This document shows positions 10,396-20,382 of a stretch of 64,000 bases of DNA, in pieces. The position numbers and the translations under genes are program-made. The DNA lies in NCBI RefSeq assembly GCF_023016285.1, contig NZ_CP095413.1:3675001-3739000 (forward strand). The letters run 5' to 3'. This stretch comes from Muricauda sp. SCSIO 64092. GTDB taxonomy: Bacteria; Bacteroidota; Bacteroidia; Flavobacteriales; Flavobacteriaceae. The notes beneath the pieces were generated by a model. It worked only from the letters and a program-made list of their open reading frames with translations. It had not been told where the DNA came from and ran no database searches. Position 1 is the first letter of the stretch. Each line of letters begins with the position of its first letter.

Positions 10396-10779
10396 ACGCT
10401 TGTTACTTTTTTACTAAGATATGGGCCAAAAAGAGGTAATTTATATAGGAAAATTCACACGAATCCTTTTCTACTTGCCAAACTCCGGAACACTTCGGAT
10501 CTAAAAAACAGATTTGGCAGAGGGATGATTTGTAAAGATATGGGTTACAAAAGGACAGACCGTTTTGAAAAAAGACAGGAAAACAATAGTCGGAGTATTG
10601 TGTGGGTCAGGGCATCTGGAATTTCCAGTACAGCCCGGACCCTTCTTGTCCCCTTCCCTTGTCCCCGGTTCTGAACTCAGTGCGATGGCTATTGGGTCGG
10701 AATCTGGAAAATTCCCTTCCTGTGCGGTAGCGTTGGTCGATTTTAAATCGGTCGTTTCACGGCGATACCCCATTCCGCT
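10396..10779 (+). promoter_or_regulatory. Conserved long leader upstream of adhesin 3
   Basis: Begins with ACGCTTGTTACTTTTTT, as in the adhesin 2 leader, and shares ordered blocks with the other two leaders (GGAACACTTCGGATC, GGATGATTTG, ACAGACCGTTTTG, GGAATTTCCAG). The last block and the CTTCGGATC block match the adhesin 4 leader best. No reading frame is conserved across the three. A further stretch at 10107-10220, containing CATCATGGGAAACATAAATC and CAGGGCATTTTGAAACAGATC, matches 3433-3560. Confidence 0.5.
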
Positions 10780-13700
10780 ATGAAAACAAATTGCTTTAAG
10801 GGCCGGAGGGGCGCAGCACTTGTTTTTTGCGCCTGCCTATGGATGACCAATGGTCTGTTTGCCCAGGGTGAATTCGTCACTACCTGGAACACGACCAATA
10901 CCGGCACCTCTGACAACAATTCCATCACCATCCCAGCCATAGGGACTCTTGATGTGGACCTTGGCAATGACGGAATCTACGAACTGACGAACCAGACCGT
11001 AACGGATCGGACCGGGTTCTTAACCGTGAATGTCACCGACCATAACCATACCGCTGGTGTAATACAAGTGGCCCTAAGGGGGATTACGAAGATACAGTTC
11101 AACTATGAAGGTGACCGACAGAAACTGCTTTCCGTGGACCAATGGGGCAGTAGTATCTCCTGGAGCACAATGGAAGATGCATTTTCCGGCTGTACCAATT
11201 TGGAAATCAAAGCAACCGATGCTCCTAACTTGGGCAGTGTAACAAATATGAATTGGATGTTTGGAGGATGTAGATTGCTGGCAGGGGCAACTGACTTCTC
11301 GACCTGGAACACGGCCAAGGTGACCGATATGGGCTTCATGTTTCACGGGGCACATAACTTTAATGGGAATATCGGTTCCTGGGATGTGGCCAAGGTGACC
11401 AATATGCAGGCCATGTTTATGGATGTGAGCGCCTTTAATCAGGACATCGGCTCCTGGAATGTGGCTAAGGTGACCACTATGGCCAATACCTTTCGAAACG
11501 CGGCAGCCTTTAACCAAGATATCGGTTCCTGGAATACGGGCAGCGTGACCGATATGATCTCCACGTTCAATGGCGCAAGCACTTTTGATCAAAATCTGGG
11601 GGGCTGGTACCTAGGGAAGGTGACCGATGGTACCGATATGCTCAAAGGCAGTGGGCTCTCCATTGCCAACTGGGACGCTACCCTGATGGGTTGGGACACC
11701 CAGGACTTTACCAACACGCCCACCATTGGCGCTTCCGGATTGGTCTACTGCACGGCGGGAACCCAGCGTACCGCGCTGTCCCTCAAAATTACCGGTGACA
11801 ACGCGGAAACAATAAAACCAACAGCGCTGTGCCAGACTGCGGTGACGCTCCAGCTGGACACTACGGGTACGGCCACCCTGGCAGCCTCCCTTCTGGATAA
11901 CGGTTCCAGCGATACCTGTGGAAATGTCAGTCTGGAGGTGTCCTCGGACAGTTTCACGACCGTTAATCTCGGTGTGAATACGGTGACCCTAACGGTGACC
12001 GATCCCAATGGAAACGAGAAGACCTGTACAACTTCAGTGACTGTGGAAGACAACACGGATCCCACTTCCGCCTGCAAGGATACTACCGTACAACTGAACA
12101 CCAACGGAAATGCGACAATCGAAACTTCGGATATCGACGCCGGTTCTACCGACAATAGTGGTACGGTGGTCCTTTCCCTGGACACGAACAGTTTTGATTG
12201 TTCCGATGTAGGAACGAACACAGTAACCCTCACAGTGGCCGATGGCAGTAACAACAAGGTTACTTGCACGGCTACGGTATCGGTGGAGGATAAAGTGCCC
12301 CCAACGGTAGCATGCCAGCCAGTAACCCTCGAACTGGACGCCGATAATAAAGCCACCCTGGATGCCTCCCTTATGGACAATGGTTCCAGCGATGTTTGCG
12401 GAAGCGTTACCCTAAGCCTGTCCCAAATCAGTTTTACAATGTTGGACATTGGGGTAAACACGGTGACCCTTACGGTCACCGATTCCAATGAAAACAAGGA
12501 TACCTGCCATACCACAGTAACCGTGGTAGATCCCTCAAAATACTATTTTATCACCACCTGGAATACGACCAACGACGGCCCATCCGATGACAACTCCATC
12601 ACTATCCCTTTAACAGGGACCTACGATGTGGACCTGGGCAATGATGGTACCTTTGAGTTGCTGGACGAGGAAGGGACCTTAATCCTGGATGTCACCGACC
12701 ATAACCATACCGCTGGTGAGATACAGCTGGCATTTCGCAATGCCGTTTCGGGGAACGGGACCCTGACCAGAATACATTTCAACAATTTGGGTGATCGGCA
12801 GAAGCTGCTTTCCGTGGACCAATGGGGCAGCGCCATATCTTGGAGTACAATGGCGGGCGCATTTTATGGCTGCACCAATTTAGAGGTGAAGGCCACCGAT
12901 ACGCCCAATCTGGGCGGCGTGACCACTATGAGGGAAATGTTTATGCGCTGTACGGCACTCAAAGGGACGACAAGCTTCCCAACCTGGAACACGACCAGCG
13001 TTAACGATATGGCCTATATGTTCAATCAGGCAAGTTCCTTCGATGGGGATATCGGTTCATGGGATACGGGTAGCGTAACCAGTATGGCAGCCATGTTTAC
13101 CGGTGCAAGCACCTTTGACCGGGACATCGGTTCCTGGAACACTGGCAATGTTGTCAATATGGCCTCTATGTTTTATCAGGCGAGTGCCTTTAATGGGAAT
13201 ATCGGTTCATGGGATACGAGTAGTGTGACTACTATGGTTTCCATATGTTATCAGGCAAGTGCCTTTGACCAGAATTTAGGAAATTGGAACTTGGGGAAAT
13301 TGACCAATGGCACCGCTATGCTTAATGGTACAGCACTCTCCATGGAGAACTGGGACGCTACACTTACTGGTTGGTTTAACCAGCGTTTTACCAACAATGT
13401 TGCCATAGGTGCTTATGGATTGACCTATTGCAAGGCCGGTGCGGCACGTGCGGCGCTGACTCTTAATATTATTGGAGACGGTGCAGAAAATGTCCCCCCT
13501 ACGGCCAGCAACCCTGCACCGATCAATGTACAGTGTGCGTCCGATGTCCCTGCTGTGGACATCAGCGTAGTGACCGACGAAGCGGACAACTGTACGACAA
13601 GCCCAACGGTCAGCTTTGTCAGTGATGTCAGTGATGGCAAGAGCAATCCGGAAACGATCGTCCGAACCTATCGGGTAAGTGACGCTGCGGGGAACAGCAC

Positions 13701-16440
13701 CACCGTGACCCAAACGATCACGGTAAGGGACACCCAAGCTCCCACGGCCAGCAATCCAGTGGCGATCAATGTCCAGTGCAGTGCCCCGGCTCCGGACAGT
13801 GCAGTGGTGACCGACGAAGCGGACAACTGTACGACAAGCCCAACGGTCAGCTTTGTCAGTGATGTCAGTGATGGCAAGAGCAATCCGGAAACGATCGTCC
13901 GGACCTATCGGGTAAGTGACGCTGCGGGGAACAGCACCACCGTGACCCAAACGATCACGGTAAGGGACACCCAAGCTCCCACGGCCAGCAATCCAGTGGC
14001 GATCAATGTCCAGTGCAGTGCCCCGGCTCCGGACAGTGCAGTGGTGACCGACGAAGCGGACAACTGTACGGCAAGCCCAACGGTCAGCTTTGTCAGTGAT
14101 GCAAGTGATGGCAAGAGCAATCCGGAAACGATCGTCCGGACCTATCGGGTAAGTGACGCTGCGGGGAACAGCACCACCGTGACCCAAACGATCACGGTAA
14201 GGGACACCCAAGCTCCTACGGCCAGCAATCCGGTGGCAATCAATGCCCAGTGCAGTGCCCCGGATCCGGACACCGCAGTGGTGACCGACGAAGCGGACAA
14301 CTGTACCGCAACCCCAGCGGTCAGCTTTGTCAGTGATGCAAGTGATGGCAAGAGCAATCCGGAAACAATCGTCCGGACTTATAGGGTGAGTGACGCTGCG
14401 GGGAACAGCACCACCGTGACCCAAACGATCATGGTAAAGGACACGCAGGCTACCACGGCCAGCAACCCGGCGGCCGTAAATGTGCAGTGCGCATCGGATA
14501 TTCCCGCCCCGGACGCCGCAGTGGTGACCGACGAAACGGACAACTGTACGGCAAGCCCAACGGTCAGCTTTGTCAGTGATGCAAGTGATGGCAAGAGCAA
14601 TCCGGAAACAATTATCCGGACCTATCAGGTGAGTGACGCTGTGGGGAACAGCACCACCGTGACCCAAACGATCATGGTAAAGGACACGCAGACTCCCACG
14701 GCGAGCAACCCGGCAGCGGTAAATGTGCAGTGCGCATCGGATGTTCCTTCCCCTGACATCAGCGTAGTGACCGATGCAGCGGACAACTGTACGGCAAGCC
14801 CAACGGTCAGCTTTGTCAGTGATGCAAGTGATGGCAAGAGCAATCCGGAAACAATTGTCCGGACCTACAGGGTGAGTGATGTTTCGGGGAACAGCACCAC
14901 CGTGACCCAAACGATCACGGTAAAGGACACGCAGGCTCCCACGGCGAGCAACCCGGCAGCGGTAAACGTGCAGTGCGCATCGGATGTTCCCGCCCCTGAC
15001 ATCAGCGTAGTGACCGACGAAACGGACAACTGTACGGCAAGCCCAACGGTCAGCTTTGTCAGTGATGCAAGTGACGGCAAGATTAATCCGGAAACAATTA
15101 TCCGGACTTATAGGGTGAGTGATGTTTCGGGAAACAGTACCACCGTGACCCAAACGATTACGGTAAAGGATACGACCGCCCCTATGGCACTGTGCACGGA
15201 GGTAACACTACAACTCGGTGCGGATGGCACAGCCAGTCTGTCGGCCGAACTCGTGGACAACGGTTCCAGTGATACCTGTGGGAAGGTCTCTTTAGGTGTA
15301 TCCCCTGCTAGCTTTACAGCCTCCAACTTAGGTGCCAATACCGTGACCCTAACGGTGACCGACACCAGTGGCAACGTATCGACCTGTGAGAACACGGTCA
15401 CCGTGGAGTACGGTGAGACGCTCACAGCCATTTGTAAGGACATCACCGTGGAACTGGACGTCACGGGCACTGCAACGATTACCGTCGCCGATGTGGATAA
15501 CGGCTCCTTTAATAACAGTGGTGGTACTATGGCCCTTTCCCTGGATAGAACCAGTTTTAACTGTTCCGACGTGGGGGAGAACACGGTAGCCCTTACCGTG
15601 ACCGATGAGGGCGGGAACATGGCCGCATGCACCACCACGGTATTGGTTCGGGAGGCGACTGAGCTACCGACTATTGTTACCAACAGCGGGCCGATCTGTC
15701 AGGGATATCTACCCTTACAATTGAACGAGACAAGTGGACTGGGAACCTCCTGGTCATGGACCAGTAATGGAAATGCTGTATTTAACGACCCTAGAATACA
15801 AAACCCAAGGGTGACCAATGTTTCGAACGGGGAGGAGTTCACCGTTACGGTAACCTTGGCAAATGGCTGCAGCCTTACGGGCACCACCATTGCCTCTGTT
15901 TCCGAGGTCCCTGTCCTTGAGGCGGAGGGCGAACAGGGGTTTTGTACTTCCGAAAATCCCACAATATCGGATTTGGTAGCCTCCGGTAACGGTACCCTAA
16001 GTTGGTATTTGGGTAAAGGCGGTAACATAAAACTGGAAAGGGATACCCCTCTAGTGGATGGTGCCGTTTATTTTGGATCGCTGGAGGATGACAAAGGATG
16101 TACTTCCAATCGGGTTGCGGTAAGGGTCATCTTGGAGAATTGCGGCCAGCCGAAAGGTCTGGGAAAACGGGGGTTCTCACCCAACGGCGACGGAATCAAC
16201 GACACCTTTTCCATTTCCTGGCTAAGGGACGATTACCCCAATTACACTATGGCCATCTATGACCGTAACGGTTCCCTGGTGTACAAGGGGAACGCCGACA
16301 CGCCGGATTGGGACGGCAGCGCCGGTCGCGGTCTTATCCTGGGGGATGGTAAACTGTCCAACGGGGTGTACTACTATAGGATAGATTTCGGGAACGGGAC
16401 CACACCGCCAGCACAGGGAATCGTCTATCTGAACCGATAA
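10780..16440 (+). CDS. T9SS-secreted DUF285/HYR-repeat surface protein (adhesin 3), 1886 aa
   Basis: The signal peptide is clear: [10 protein letters not shown], a hydrophobic [18 protein letters not shown], then GEFVTTW. Domain order: module 1 (residues ~32-345) with DUF285 repeats; three HYR/Ig-like domains (~347-585); module 2 (~590-905); seven near-identical 79-82-aa HYR-like repeats (~906-1465; core TVTQTITV and [10 protein letters not shown]); two further Ig-like domains; a PKD/Ig-like pair ([18 protein letters not shown]); and the T9SS type B sorting domain (~1796-1886, [10 protein letters not shown]). Compared with its neighbours it has fewer leucine-rich repeats and its own class of HYR repeat. 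No transcription terminator resembling those of adhesins 1 and 2 follows it. Role inferred: exported, multi-domain adhesin. Confidence 0.95.
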   Translation: MKTNCFKGRRGAALVFCACLWMTNGLFAQGEFVTTWNTTNTGTSDNNSITIPAIGTLDVDLGNDGIYELTNQTVTDRTGFLTVNVTDHNHTAGVIQVALRGITKIQFNYEGDRQKLLSVDQWGSSISWSTMEDAFSGCTNLEIKATDAPNLGSVTNMNWMFGGCRLLAGATDFSTWNTAKVTDMGFMFHGAHNFNGNIGSWDVAKVTNMQAMFMDVSAFNQDIGSWNVAKVTTMANTFRNAAAFNQDIGSWNTGSVTDMISTFNGASTFDQNLGGWYLGKVTDGTDMLKGSGLSIANWDATLMGWDTQDFTNTPTIGASGLVYCTAGTQRTALSLKITGDNAETIKPTALCQTAVTLQLDTTGTATLAASLLDNGSSDTCGNVSLEVSSDSFTTVNLGVNTVTLTVTDPNGNEKTCTTSVTVEDNTDPTSACKDTTVQLNTNGNATIETSDIDAGSTDNSGTVVLSLDTNSFDCSDVGTNTVTLTVADGSNNKVTCTATVSVEDKVPPTVACQPVTLELDADNKATLDASLMDNGSSDVCGSVTLSLSQISFTMLDIGVNTVTLTVTDSNENKDTCHTTVTVVDPSKYYFITTWNTTNDGPSDDNSITIPLTGTYDVDLGNDGTFELLDEEGTLILDVTDHNHTAGEIQLAFRNAVSGNGTLTRIHFNNLGDRQKLLSVDQWGSAISWSTMAGAFYGCTNLEVKATDTPNLGGVTTMREMFMRCTALKGTTSFPTWNTTSVNDMAYMFNQASSFDGDIGSWDTGSVTSMAAMFTGASTFDRDIGSWNTGNVVNMASMFYQASAFNGNIGSWDTSSVTTMVSICYQASAFDQNLGNWNLGKLTNGTAMLNGTALSMENWDATLTGWFNQRFTNNVAIGAYGLTYCKAGAARAALTLNIIGDGAENVPPTASNPAPINVQCASDVPAVDISVVTDEADNCTTSPTVSFVSDVSDGKSNPETIVRTYRVSDAAGNSTTVTQTITVRDTQAPTASNPVAINVQCSAPAPDSAVVTDEADNCTTSPTVSFVSDVSDGKSNPETIVRTYRVSDAAGNSTTVTQTITVRDTQAPTASNPVAINVQCSAPAPDSAVVTDEADNCTASPTVSFVSDASDGKSNPETIVRTYRVSDAAGNSTTVTQTITVRDTQAPTASNPVAINAQCSAPDPDTAVVTDEADNCTATPAVSFVSDASDGKSNPETIVRTYRVSDAAGNSTTVTQTIMVKDTQATTASNPAAVNVQCASDIPAPDAAVVTDETDNCTASPTVSFVSDASDGKSNPETIIRTYQVSDAVGNSTTVTQTIMVKDTQTPTASNPAAVNVQCASDVPSPDISVVTDAADNCTASPTVSFVSDASDGKSNPETIVRTYRVSDVSGNSTTVTQTITVKDTQAPTASNPAAVNVQCASDVPAPDISVVTDETDNCTASPTVSFVSDASDGKINPETIIRTYRVSDVSGNSTTVTQTITVKDTTAPMALCTEVTLQLGADGTASLSAELVDNGSSDTCGKVSLGVSPASFTASNLGANTVTLTVTDTSGNVSTCENTVTVEYGETLTAICKDITVELDVTGTATITVADVDNGSFNNSGGTMALSLDRTSFNCSDVGENTVALTVTDEGGNMAACTTTVLVREATELPTIVTNSGPICQGYLPLQLNETSGLGTSWSWTSNGNAVFNDPRIQNPRVTNVSNGEEFTVTVTLANGCSLTGTTIASVSEVPVLEAEGEQGFCTSENPTISDLVASGNGTLSWYLGKGGNIKLERDTPLVDGAVYFGSLEDDKGCTSNRVAVRVILENCGQPKGLGKRGFSPNGDGINDTFSISWLRDDYPNYTMAIYDRNGSLVYKGNADTPDWDGSAGRGLILGDGKLSNGVYYYRIDFGNGTTPPAQGIVYLNR
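13495..15175 (+). repeat. Seven tandem ~237-246-bp HYR-like repeats in adhesin 3
   Basis: Each unit encodes TASNPxxxNxQC, a VVTDExDNCT(A/T)SPTVSFVSD core and [18 protein letters not shown]. Units 2 and 3 are almost identical at DNA level. Units 2-4 lack the SDV/SDI dipeptides carried by units 1 and 5-7, so there are two subfamilies. The low divergence implies recent amplification or homogenisation. Confidence 0.9.
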
Positions 16441-16937
16441 CAAATGAACAAATGGCGCCAATTGTTTTCTTAAGGCTATGGGTGTTGTTTTGGACAAAAA
16501 AGGGTAAAGGGACATTTTTGGGATGCCGAAGAATTACATCGCTTTTTCATATAGACACATATCAACTAAAACTGCCATTTGTTCTGTTAAAAAAACACTT
16601 ATGCATCAGTTTTTGCGCTCCTTCGTACTCTTGATTAGATTTCCATCGTCCAAGTTTCAGGGATATCATATGTTTAAATGTTATGTCTTTTTTAAACACG
16701 GTGCTATGATTTCAAATTGGGATTTTTGAGAGACCCTGGCATCGAAAGTTTATGGGTCTTTGTAGGGGGCAGAACAAGTCTTATGTTGGGCATTTGAAGA
16801 AAATCCGGGAGTTAATATCCCATCTGTCTTGCAAAGGACTAGCTGAGATTAGCGTTGGACACATTATGCCCTGGGCATAAACCATTTCATGGGTTCCGGC
16901 TATAGCCGTTCAGCCCTTCGTTTTAAAACTTCAATTT
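16441..16937. other. Non-coding gap after adhesin 3
   Basis: About 500 bp, AT-rich compared with the adhesin genes. Short frames are present (16452-16634, 16523-16729) but have neither a recognisable product nor coding character. No hairpin with a T run was seen. Confidence 0.4.
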
Positions 16938-17057
16938 ATGCTGGACAGATTGAGTGACATGGTACGGGAAGCCCAATTCTTCCTAATGCTTGGGTTGGTT
17001 ATCTCTGCCGTGGTCGTACCACTTTTTTTGTGGATCAGGTCGTACAAAAGGCGATAA
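16938..17057 (+). CDS. Small single-pass membrane protein, 39 aa (hypothetical)
   Basis: An ATG at 16938 opens a 39-codon frame ending in TAA. It has a polar, charged N-terminus (MLDRLSDMVREAQ), one hydrophobic span of about 20 residues (FFLMLGLVISAVVVPLFLW) and a basic tail (IRSYKRR). This is the layout of an N-out/C-in small membrane protein under the positive-inside rule. It lies 94 nt upstream of the TMTC-like gene on the same strand. No family recognised. It may be a real micro-protein or a chance frame; the basic flank straight after the hydrophobic core argues mildly for the former. Confidence 0.4.
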   Translation: MLDRLSDMVREAQFFLMLGLVISAVVVPLFLWIRSYKRR

Positions 17058-17151
17058 TAGGACAATTTGAAAAGGTATTATAACAACTCATCCTATGTAA
17101 AAGATCAAATGGTAGTTGAAGGTATGTATAAACCACTAATCCTCCCCCGCT

Positions 17152-18981
17152 ATGTCAAAACGAGTAAATAAAAAGCAAAAAAAGGGGACTCCCCCTGTTC
17201 TTTCGAAAGAAAAGCAGACCAAAAACCAGAAAAAACCAATTTACCTAAAATATGGTATACAGGTAGTACTTGTTGTTCTTATAGTAATGATTTATGGCGA
17301 AACCACCAATTTTCAATTTGCCATAGATGATACCATACTGGTAACAGAGAATCAATATGTACAAAATGGCCTATCGGGAATGGGAAGGCTTTTCTCCGAT
17401 ATGGCCAACGGGGATTGGGAATTAGAGACAATAAGTATCACCCGACCCCTCACCGCAGTCTCCCATGCATTGGATGTGTCCCTTTTTGGCATGGAACCCC
17501 AGCACCATCACATGATGAATCTGGTGTACTATATAGCGCTGGTGTTACTGCTCTTTCAAATTTTGAAGCGCTATTTGCTCAAAGGCCGACCAATGATCAT
17601 GATTTTCACCATTCTTGTCATTTTTACGGTTCATCCCGTACATGTTGAATCGGTAGCGAACATCAAAGGAAGGGACGATATCCTATGTTTTCTGGCCGTT
17701 GCATTGTCTTTATGGTGGCTCTTTAAGGCAGAAGAAGAACGAAGTGGTTTTTGGAAGGGAGTGAGTATGCTCGCCTTTACGGCATCGCTTTTTTTTAAGG
17801 AAACCGGGGTCGCTTTTGCCCTGCTTATCCCCCTTACCTTCTATTATTTTCAAACGCAGCCCCTGAAGTCGGTCATGCGGAAGACCTGGCCCTATTTGGC
17901 CATTGGATTGGCATTCATGCTTTTCCGGATGCTGCATTTGGAAAACGATTCAAGATACCTCAACGCGTTTAACAATAGCCTGATTATGTTGGATACGCCC
18001 GATAGGCTGATCATGACCTTTTACATTTTGGGATATTACCTAAAACTACTGTTTTGGCCACATCCCCTTAACTGGGACTATTCCTCTGGACATTTCTCCA
18101 TGGAGGATGGGACCCTGACCGGCGCCATAATCAGTTTGGTGATATATATTGCCCTTCTGGGCTATGCCGTTTGGGGCATCAAAAGGAAACATCCTGCCAC
18201 TTACGGTATTTGGTTTTATTTGCTTACCCTTTTTCCGGTCAGCAATTTGCTGGTCATTATTCTTGCCACGATGGCCGAACGCTTCCTGTTCATACCTTTA
18301 TTCGGTTTCTCCTGGGCAATTGTTTTTGCAGTGCAGGCAGTGGTAAAGAAGGGAAGGACCCGTCGTCGCAAGGGACAGGCTGTTTATTACTTGTGGGTAG
18401 GGGCTCCAGCGGTCATAGTGTTGTTTGCGTTCTTGGCTTCTGCCCGTGCCAGTGATTGGCGCGACAGTGAAACCTTAATTTTGGCCGATGTGGAACATGG
18501 GAGATCCATTCGAACACAGACGTTTTACCTTCAGCACCTTACCGGTTTATCGGATAACCGAATCCAAAACCACATGAAGGCCCTGGACCATTGTAAAAAA
18601 ACACTGGAACGATTTCCTGATGATACCAAGTTGTGGTTCATTTACGGCGTCATCCAGTCAGAACTGGGCAATACTCCGGAATCCATTAAAGGTTATGAAA
18701 AAGCTGTGGAGAAAGATTCGGAAAACACCCTTGCCTTGACCAACCTGGCCCAGCATTATGTCGATCGCGATGCAGAAAAGGCGATGACCTATTTCCGTCA
18801 AGCCTCTGAAGCGGATCTCAATAATGCATTAGCTGCCGGAAACCTGGCAATTATGTTGCACCAAAGGGGACGGTTGGAGGAGGCCATACCTTTTTACGAG
18901 CGCGCGGTCAACACCGGATCGGCGGAGAAAAACGTATTGGATGGTTATGCGATGTTGAAGGATGATCTGGGATTGGAGTGA
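17152..18981 (+). CDS. TMTC-like polytopic membrane glycosyltransferase with C-terminal TPRs, 609 aa
   Basis: The N-terminus is very basic (KRVNKKQKK), then a transmembrane segment leads to a first periplasmic loop with an acidic pair in FQFAIDDTILVTEN, the position of the catalytic Asp in GT-C fold enzymes. The motif HPVHVESVANIKGRDDILC (residues ~162-180) is typical of the TMTC/PMT-like family. About ten further hydrophobic segments reach to residue ~435. The last 150 residues form TPRs (LWFIYGVIQSELGNTPESI, ALTNLAQHY, AAGNLAIMLHQRGRLEEAI). Animal TMTC proteins O-mannosylate cadherin Ig-like domains; bacterial relatives are mostly annotated only as TPR proteins. Its position among genes for Ig/HYR-repeat exported proteins makes these a natural candidate substrate, but nothing in the sequence proves this. 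Confidence 0.75.
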   Translation: MSKRVNKKQKKGTPPVLSKEKQTKNQKKPIYLKYGIQVVLVVLIVMIYGETTNFQFAIDDTILVTENQYVQNGLSGMGRLFSDMANGDWELETISITRPLTAVSHALDVSLFGMEPQHHHMMNLVYYIALVLLLFQILKRYLLKGRPMIMIFTILVIFTVHPVHVESVANIKGRDDILCFLAVALSLWWLFKAEEERSGFWKGVSMLAFTASLFFKETGVAFALLIPLTFYYFQTQPLKSVMRKTWPYLAIGLAFMLFRMLHLENDSRYLNAFNNSLIMLDTPDRLIMTFYILGYYLKLLFWPHPLNWDYSSGHFSMEDGTLTGAIISLVIYIALLGYAVWGIKRKHPATYGIWFYLLTLFPVSNLLVIILATMAERFLFIPLFGFSWAIVFAVQAVVKKGRTRRRKGQAVYYLWVGAPAVIVLFAFLASARASDWRDSETLILADVEHGRSIRTQTFYLQHLTGLSDNRIQNHMKALDHCKKTLERFPDDTKLWFIYGVIQSELGNTPESIKGYEKAVEKDSENTLALTNLAQHYVDRDAEKAMTYFRQASEADLNNALAAGNLAIMLHQRGRLEEAIPFYERAVNTGSAEKNVLDGYAMLKDDLGLE

Positions 18982-19150
18982 GTACGGTATAGGTTTTGGC
19001 AAGTACGGGATAAATGCCATTTTAATGAACAAAACAAAGAACGATTGGCAATGGATCAAAGTTCCTGAAAAAGTGCTAGTATCGTTTCAGGAAAAATCAA
19101 AAATCATAAAACAACCCATTTGGGGTTATAGCTTTACCTAAAATTTAACT

Positions 19151-19591
19151 ATGGATATATTTTTTAAAGAAGCCGTTAACCAGGCCAGAAAAGGCTTATC
19201 CGAAGGTGGAATTCCAATTGGGAGTGTCATCGCACACAAAGGGACCATTCTCGGGAGGGGGCATAACAGAAGGGTCCAAAAGGGCAGTGTCATCCTTCAT
19301 GGGGAAATGGATGCATTCGAAGATGCGGGAAGGCAAGAAGCAAAAGTCTACAGGGAATCCACCATTTACACAACACTGTCACCGTGTCCCATGTGTACTG
19401 GGGCAATTTTGCTTTATGGAATTCCCAAAGTTGTCATTGGGGAAAACAAGACCTTTTTAGGCGCCGAGGATCTGTTAAGGGCCCACGGTGTGGAGGTTAT
19501 CGTTTTGAACGATGAGGAATGCATAAAAATGATGGAGGACTTTATAGCGGACAGACCTGAATTGTGGAATGAGGACATTGGCGAAGAATAA
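19151..19591 (+). CDS. Fcy1-like cytosine/nucleoside deaminase (zinc-dependent CDA fold), 146 aa
   Basis: Expected reaction: hydrolytic deamination of cytosine to uracil in pyrimidine salvage, in the cytoplasm. Zinc ligands are visible as H50 (LHGE), C79 and C82 (SPCPMC), with E52 as proton shuttle. Residues that in yeast cytosine deaminase shape the pocket are also present: N39 in GRGHN, F102 after GENK, W139 and D142 in the C-terminal RPELWNEDIGEE. From recalled yeast Fcy1, the conserved stretches run colinearly over the whole length (GRGHNxRxQKGS, YTTLSPCxMCTGAI, YGIP, GEN, the RPxxWxEDIGE tail). This makes it closer to Fcy1 than to TadA or guanine deaminase. Bacteria usually use the unrelated amidohydrolase CodA. 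It follows the TMTC-like gene by 169 nt; a shared function is not obvious. Confidence 0.85.
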   Translation: MDIFFKEAVNQARKGLSEGGIPIGSVIAHKGTILGRGHNRRVQKGSVILHGEMDAFEDAGRQEAKVYRESTIYTTLSPCPMCTGAILLYGIPKVVIGENKTFLGAEDLLRAHGVEVIVLNDEECIKMMEDFIADRPELWNEDIGEE

Positions 19592-19644
19592 ATACCCATC
19601 ATCTCGAATCTACCTTCAAAAATCATTTCCCCTATTGCCTTTTC

Positions 19645-19828
19645 GGCCAACGGTAGAAATCCAAATTTAAGTAGATTTCCCAATCGTCGCTTCGCATCTT
19701 ATTTTGAAATGACCAAGGAAACCCAAATGTCATTCGACTAACAAAAATCATTCAGTAAATAGTCATTTCTGACCAACGGGAGAAATCTAAATCCCAATTG
19801 ACGGGATTTCCTCATTGGCGCTTCGCAG
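19645..19828. repeat. Pair of diverged ~50-bp direct repeats downstream of the deaminase gene
   Basis: Copies at 19645-19696 and 19771-19828 share CCAACGG(T/G)AGAAATC at the left end and TCG/GCG-CTTCGCA at the right. The second copy contains the inverted repeat AAATCCC/GGGATTT. Function unknown; possibly remnants of an intergenic repeat family. No T tract for a terminator. Confidence 0.45.
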
Positions 19829-19970
19829 GATCCATTATAAATCGATGGTACGAAGCTAACTTCATTAGGTAGCAGGTACTTACTGGGATCTGTTTTCAAG
19901 ACTTATTGGACGATAAATCCCACAGGGTTTCCCACTTATTACTAAATGTTGACGACTGTTACATTGAAAG

Positions 19971-20382
19971 GAAACACTTGTTACATTGGTGTTAAAGTGT
20001 TGACCTGTAGGGGATACCTTTACTTTTAAAAGTGTCATAATCGTTTGAAGAGGAAAACTCCTACAGCATCTTCCCGCTCGGCAAACCTTGGGACACTTCG
20101 GATCCAAAACGACAGGTCTCCCTGCTTGGATGATTTGGAAAAATTGTACGATAAGGGACCGACGGTGTTGGAAGCGCATAGGAGAACGATGTCAGGGATG
20201 TTGGGCGAAGCAGGGTGTTTGGAATTTCCAGGGCACCCAAGGCTTTTTTGTGTTCATCCTCAGGTCTCCAATTCTGAAGTCAGTAGGGTGGCCTTTGATA
20301 TGGGATTCGGGCCGTCCCTTGCCCACGCTGCAATGCTGGTTGATTCAAGGTCGATTATTTCATACCTATACCTTGATATGTT
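19971..20382 (+). promoter_or_regulatory. Conserved long leader upstream of the 9594-aa adhesin
   Basis: Starts with GAAACACTTGTTACATTGG, the diverged form of the element before adhesins 2 and 3. It then carries GGGACACTTCGGATCCAAAA, GGATGATTTGG, GGGACCGACGGTGTTGGAA and GGAATTTCCAG in the same order and at similar spacing. TACATTGG is one mismatch from the Bacteroidetes -7 consensus TAnnTTTG, so transcription may begin at the left end and give a ~400-nt 5' UTR. No Shine-Dalgarno sequence precedes the ATG. Confidence 0.5.

Noticed and set aside
13276..15153. 625-codon antisense frame under the HYR repeats of adhesin 3
   Set aside because: It coincides with the tandem repeats and copies their period; no start context or domain.
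19151..19591. Fungal contamination as the source of the Fcy1-like gene
   Set aside because: It lies in one continuous sequence between bacterial genes, has no intron, and the protein differs from yeast at many positions.
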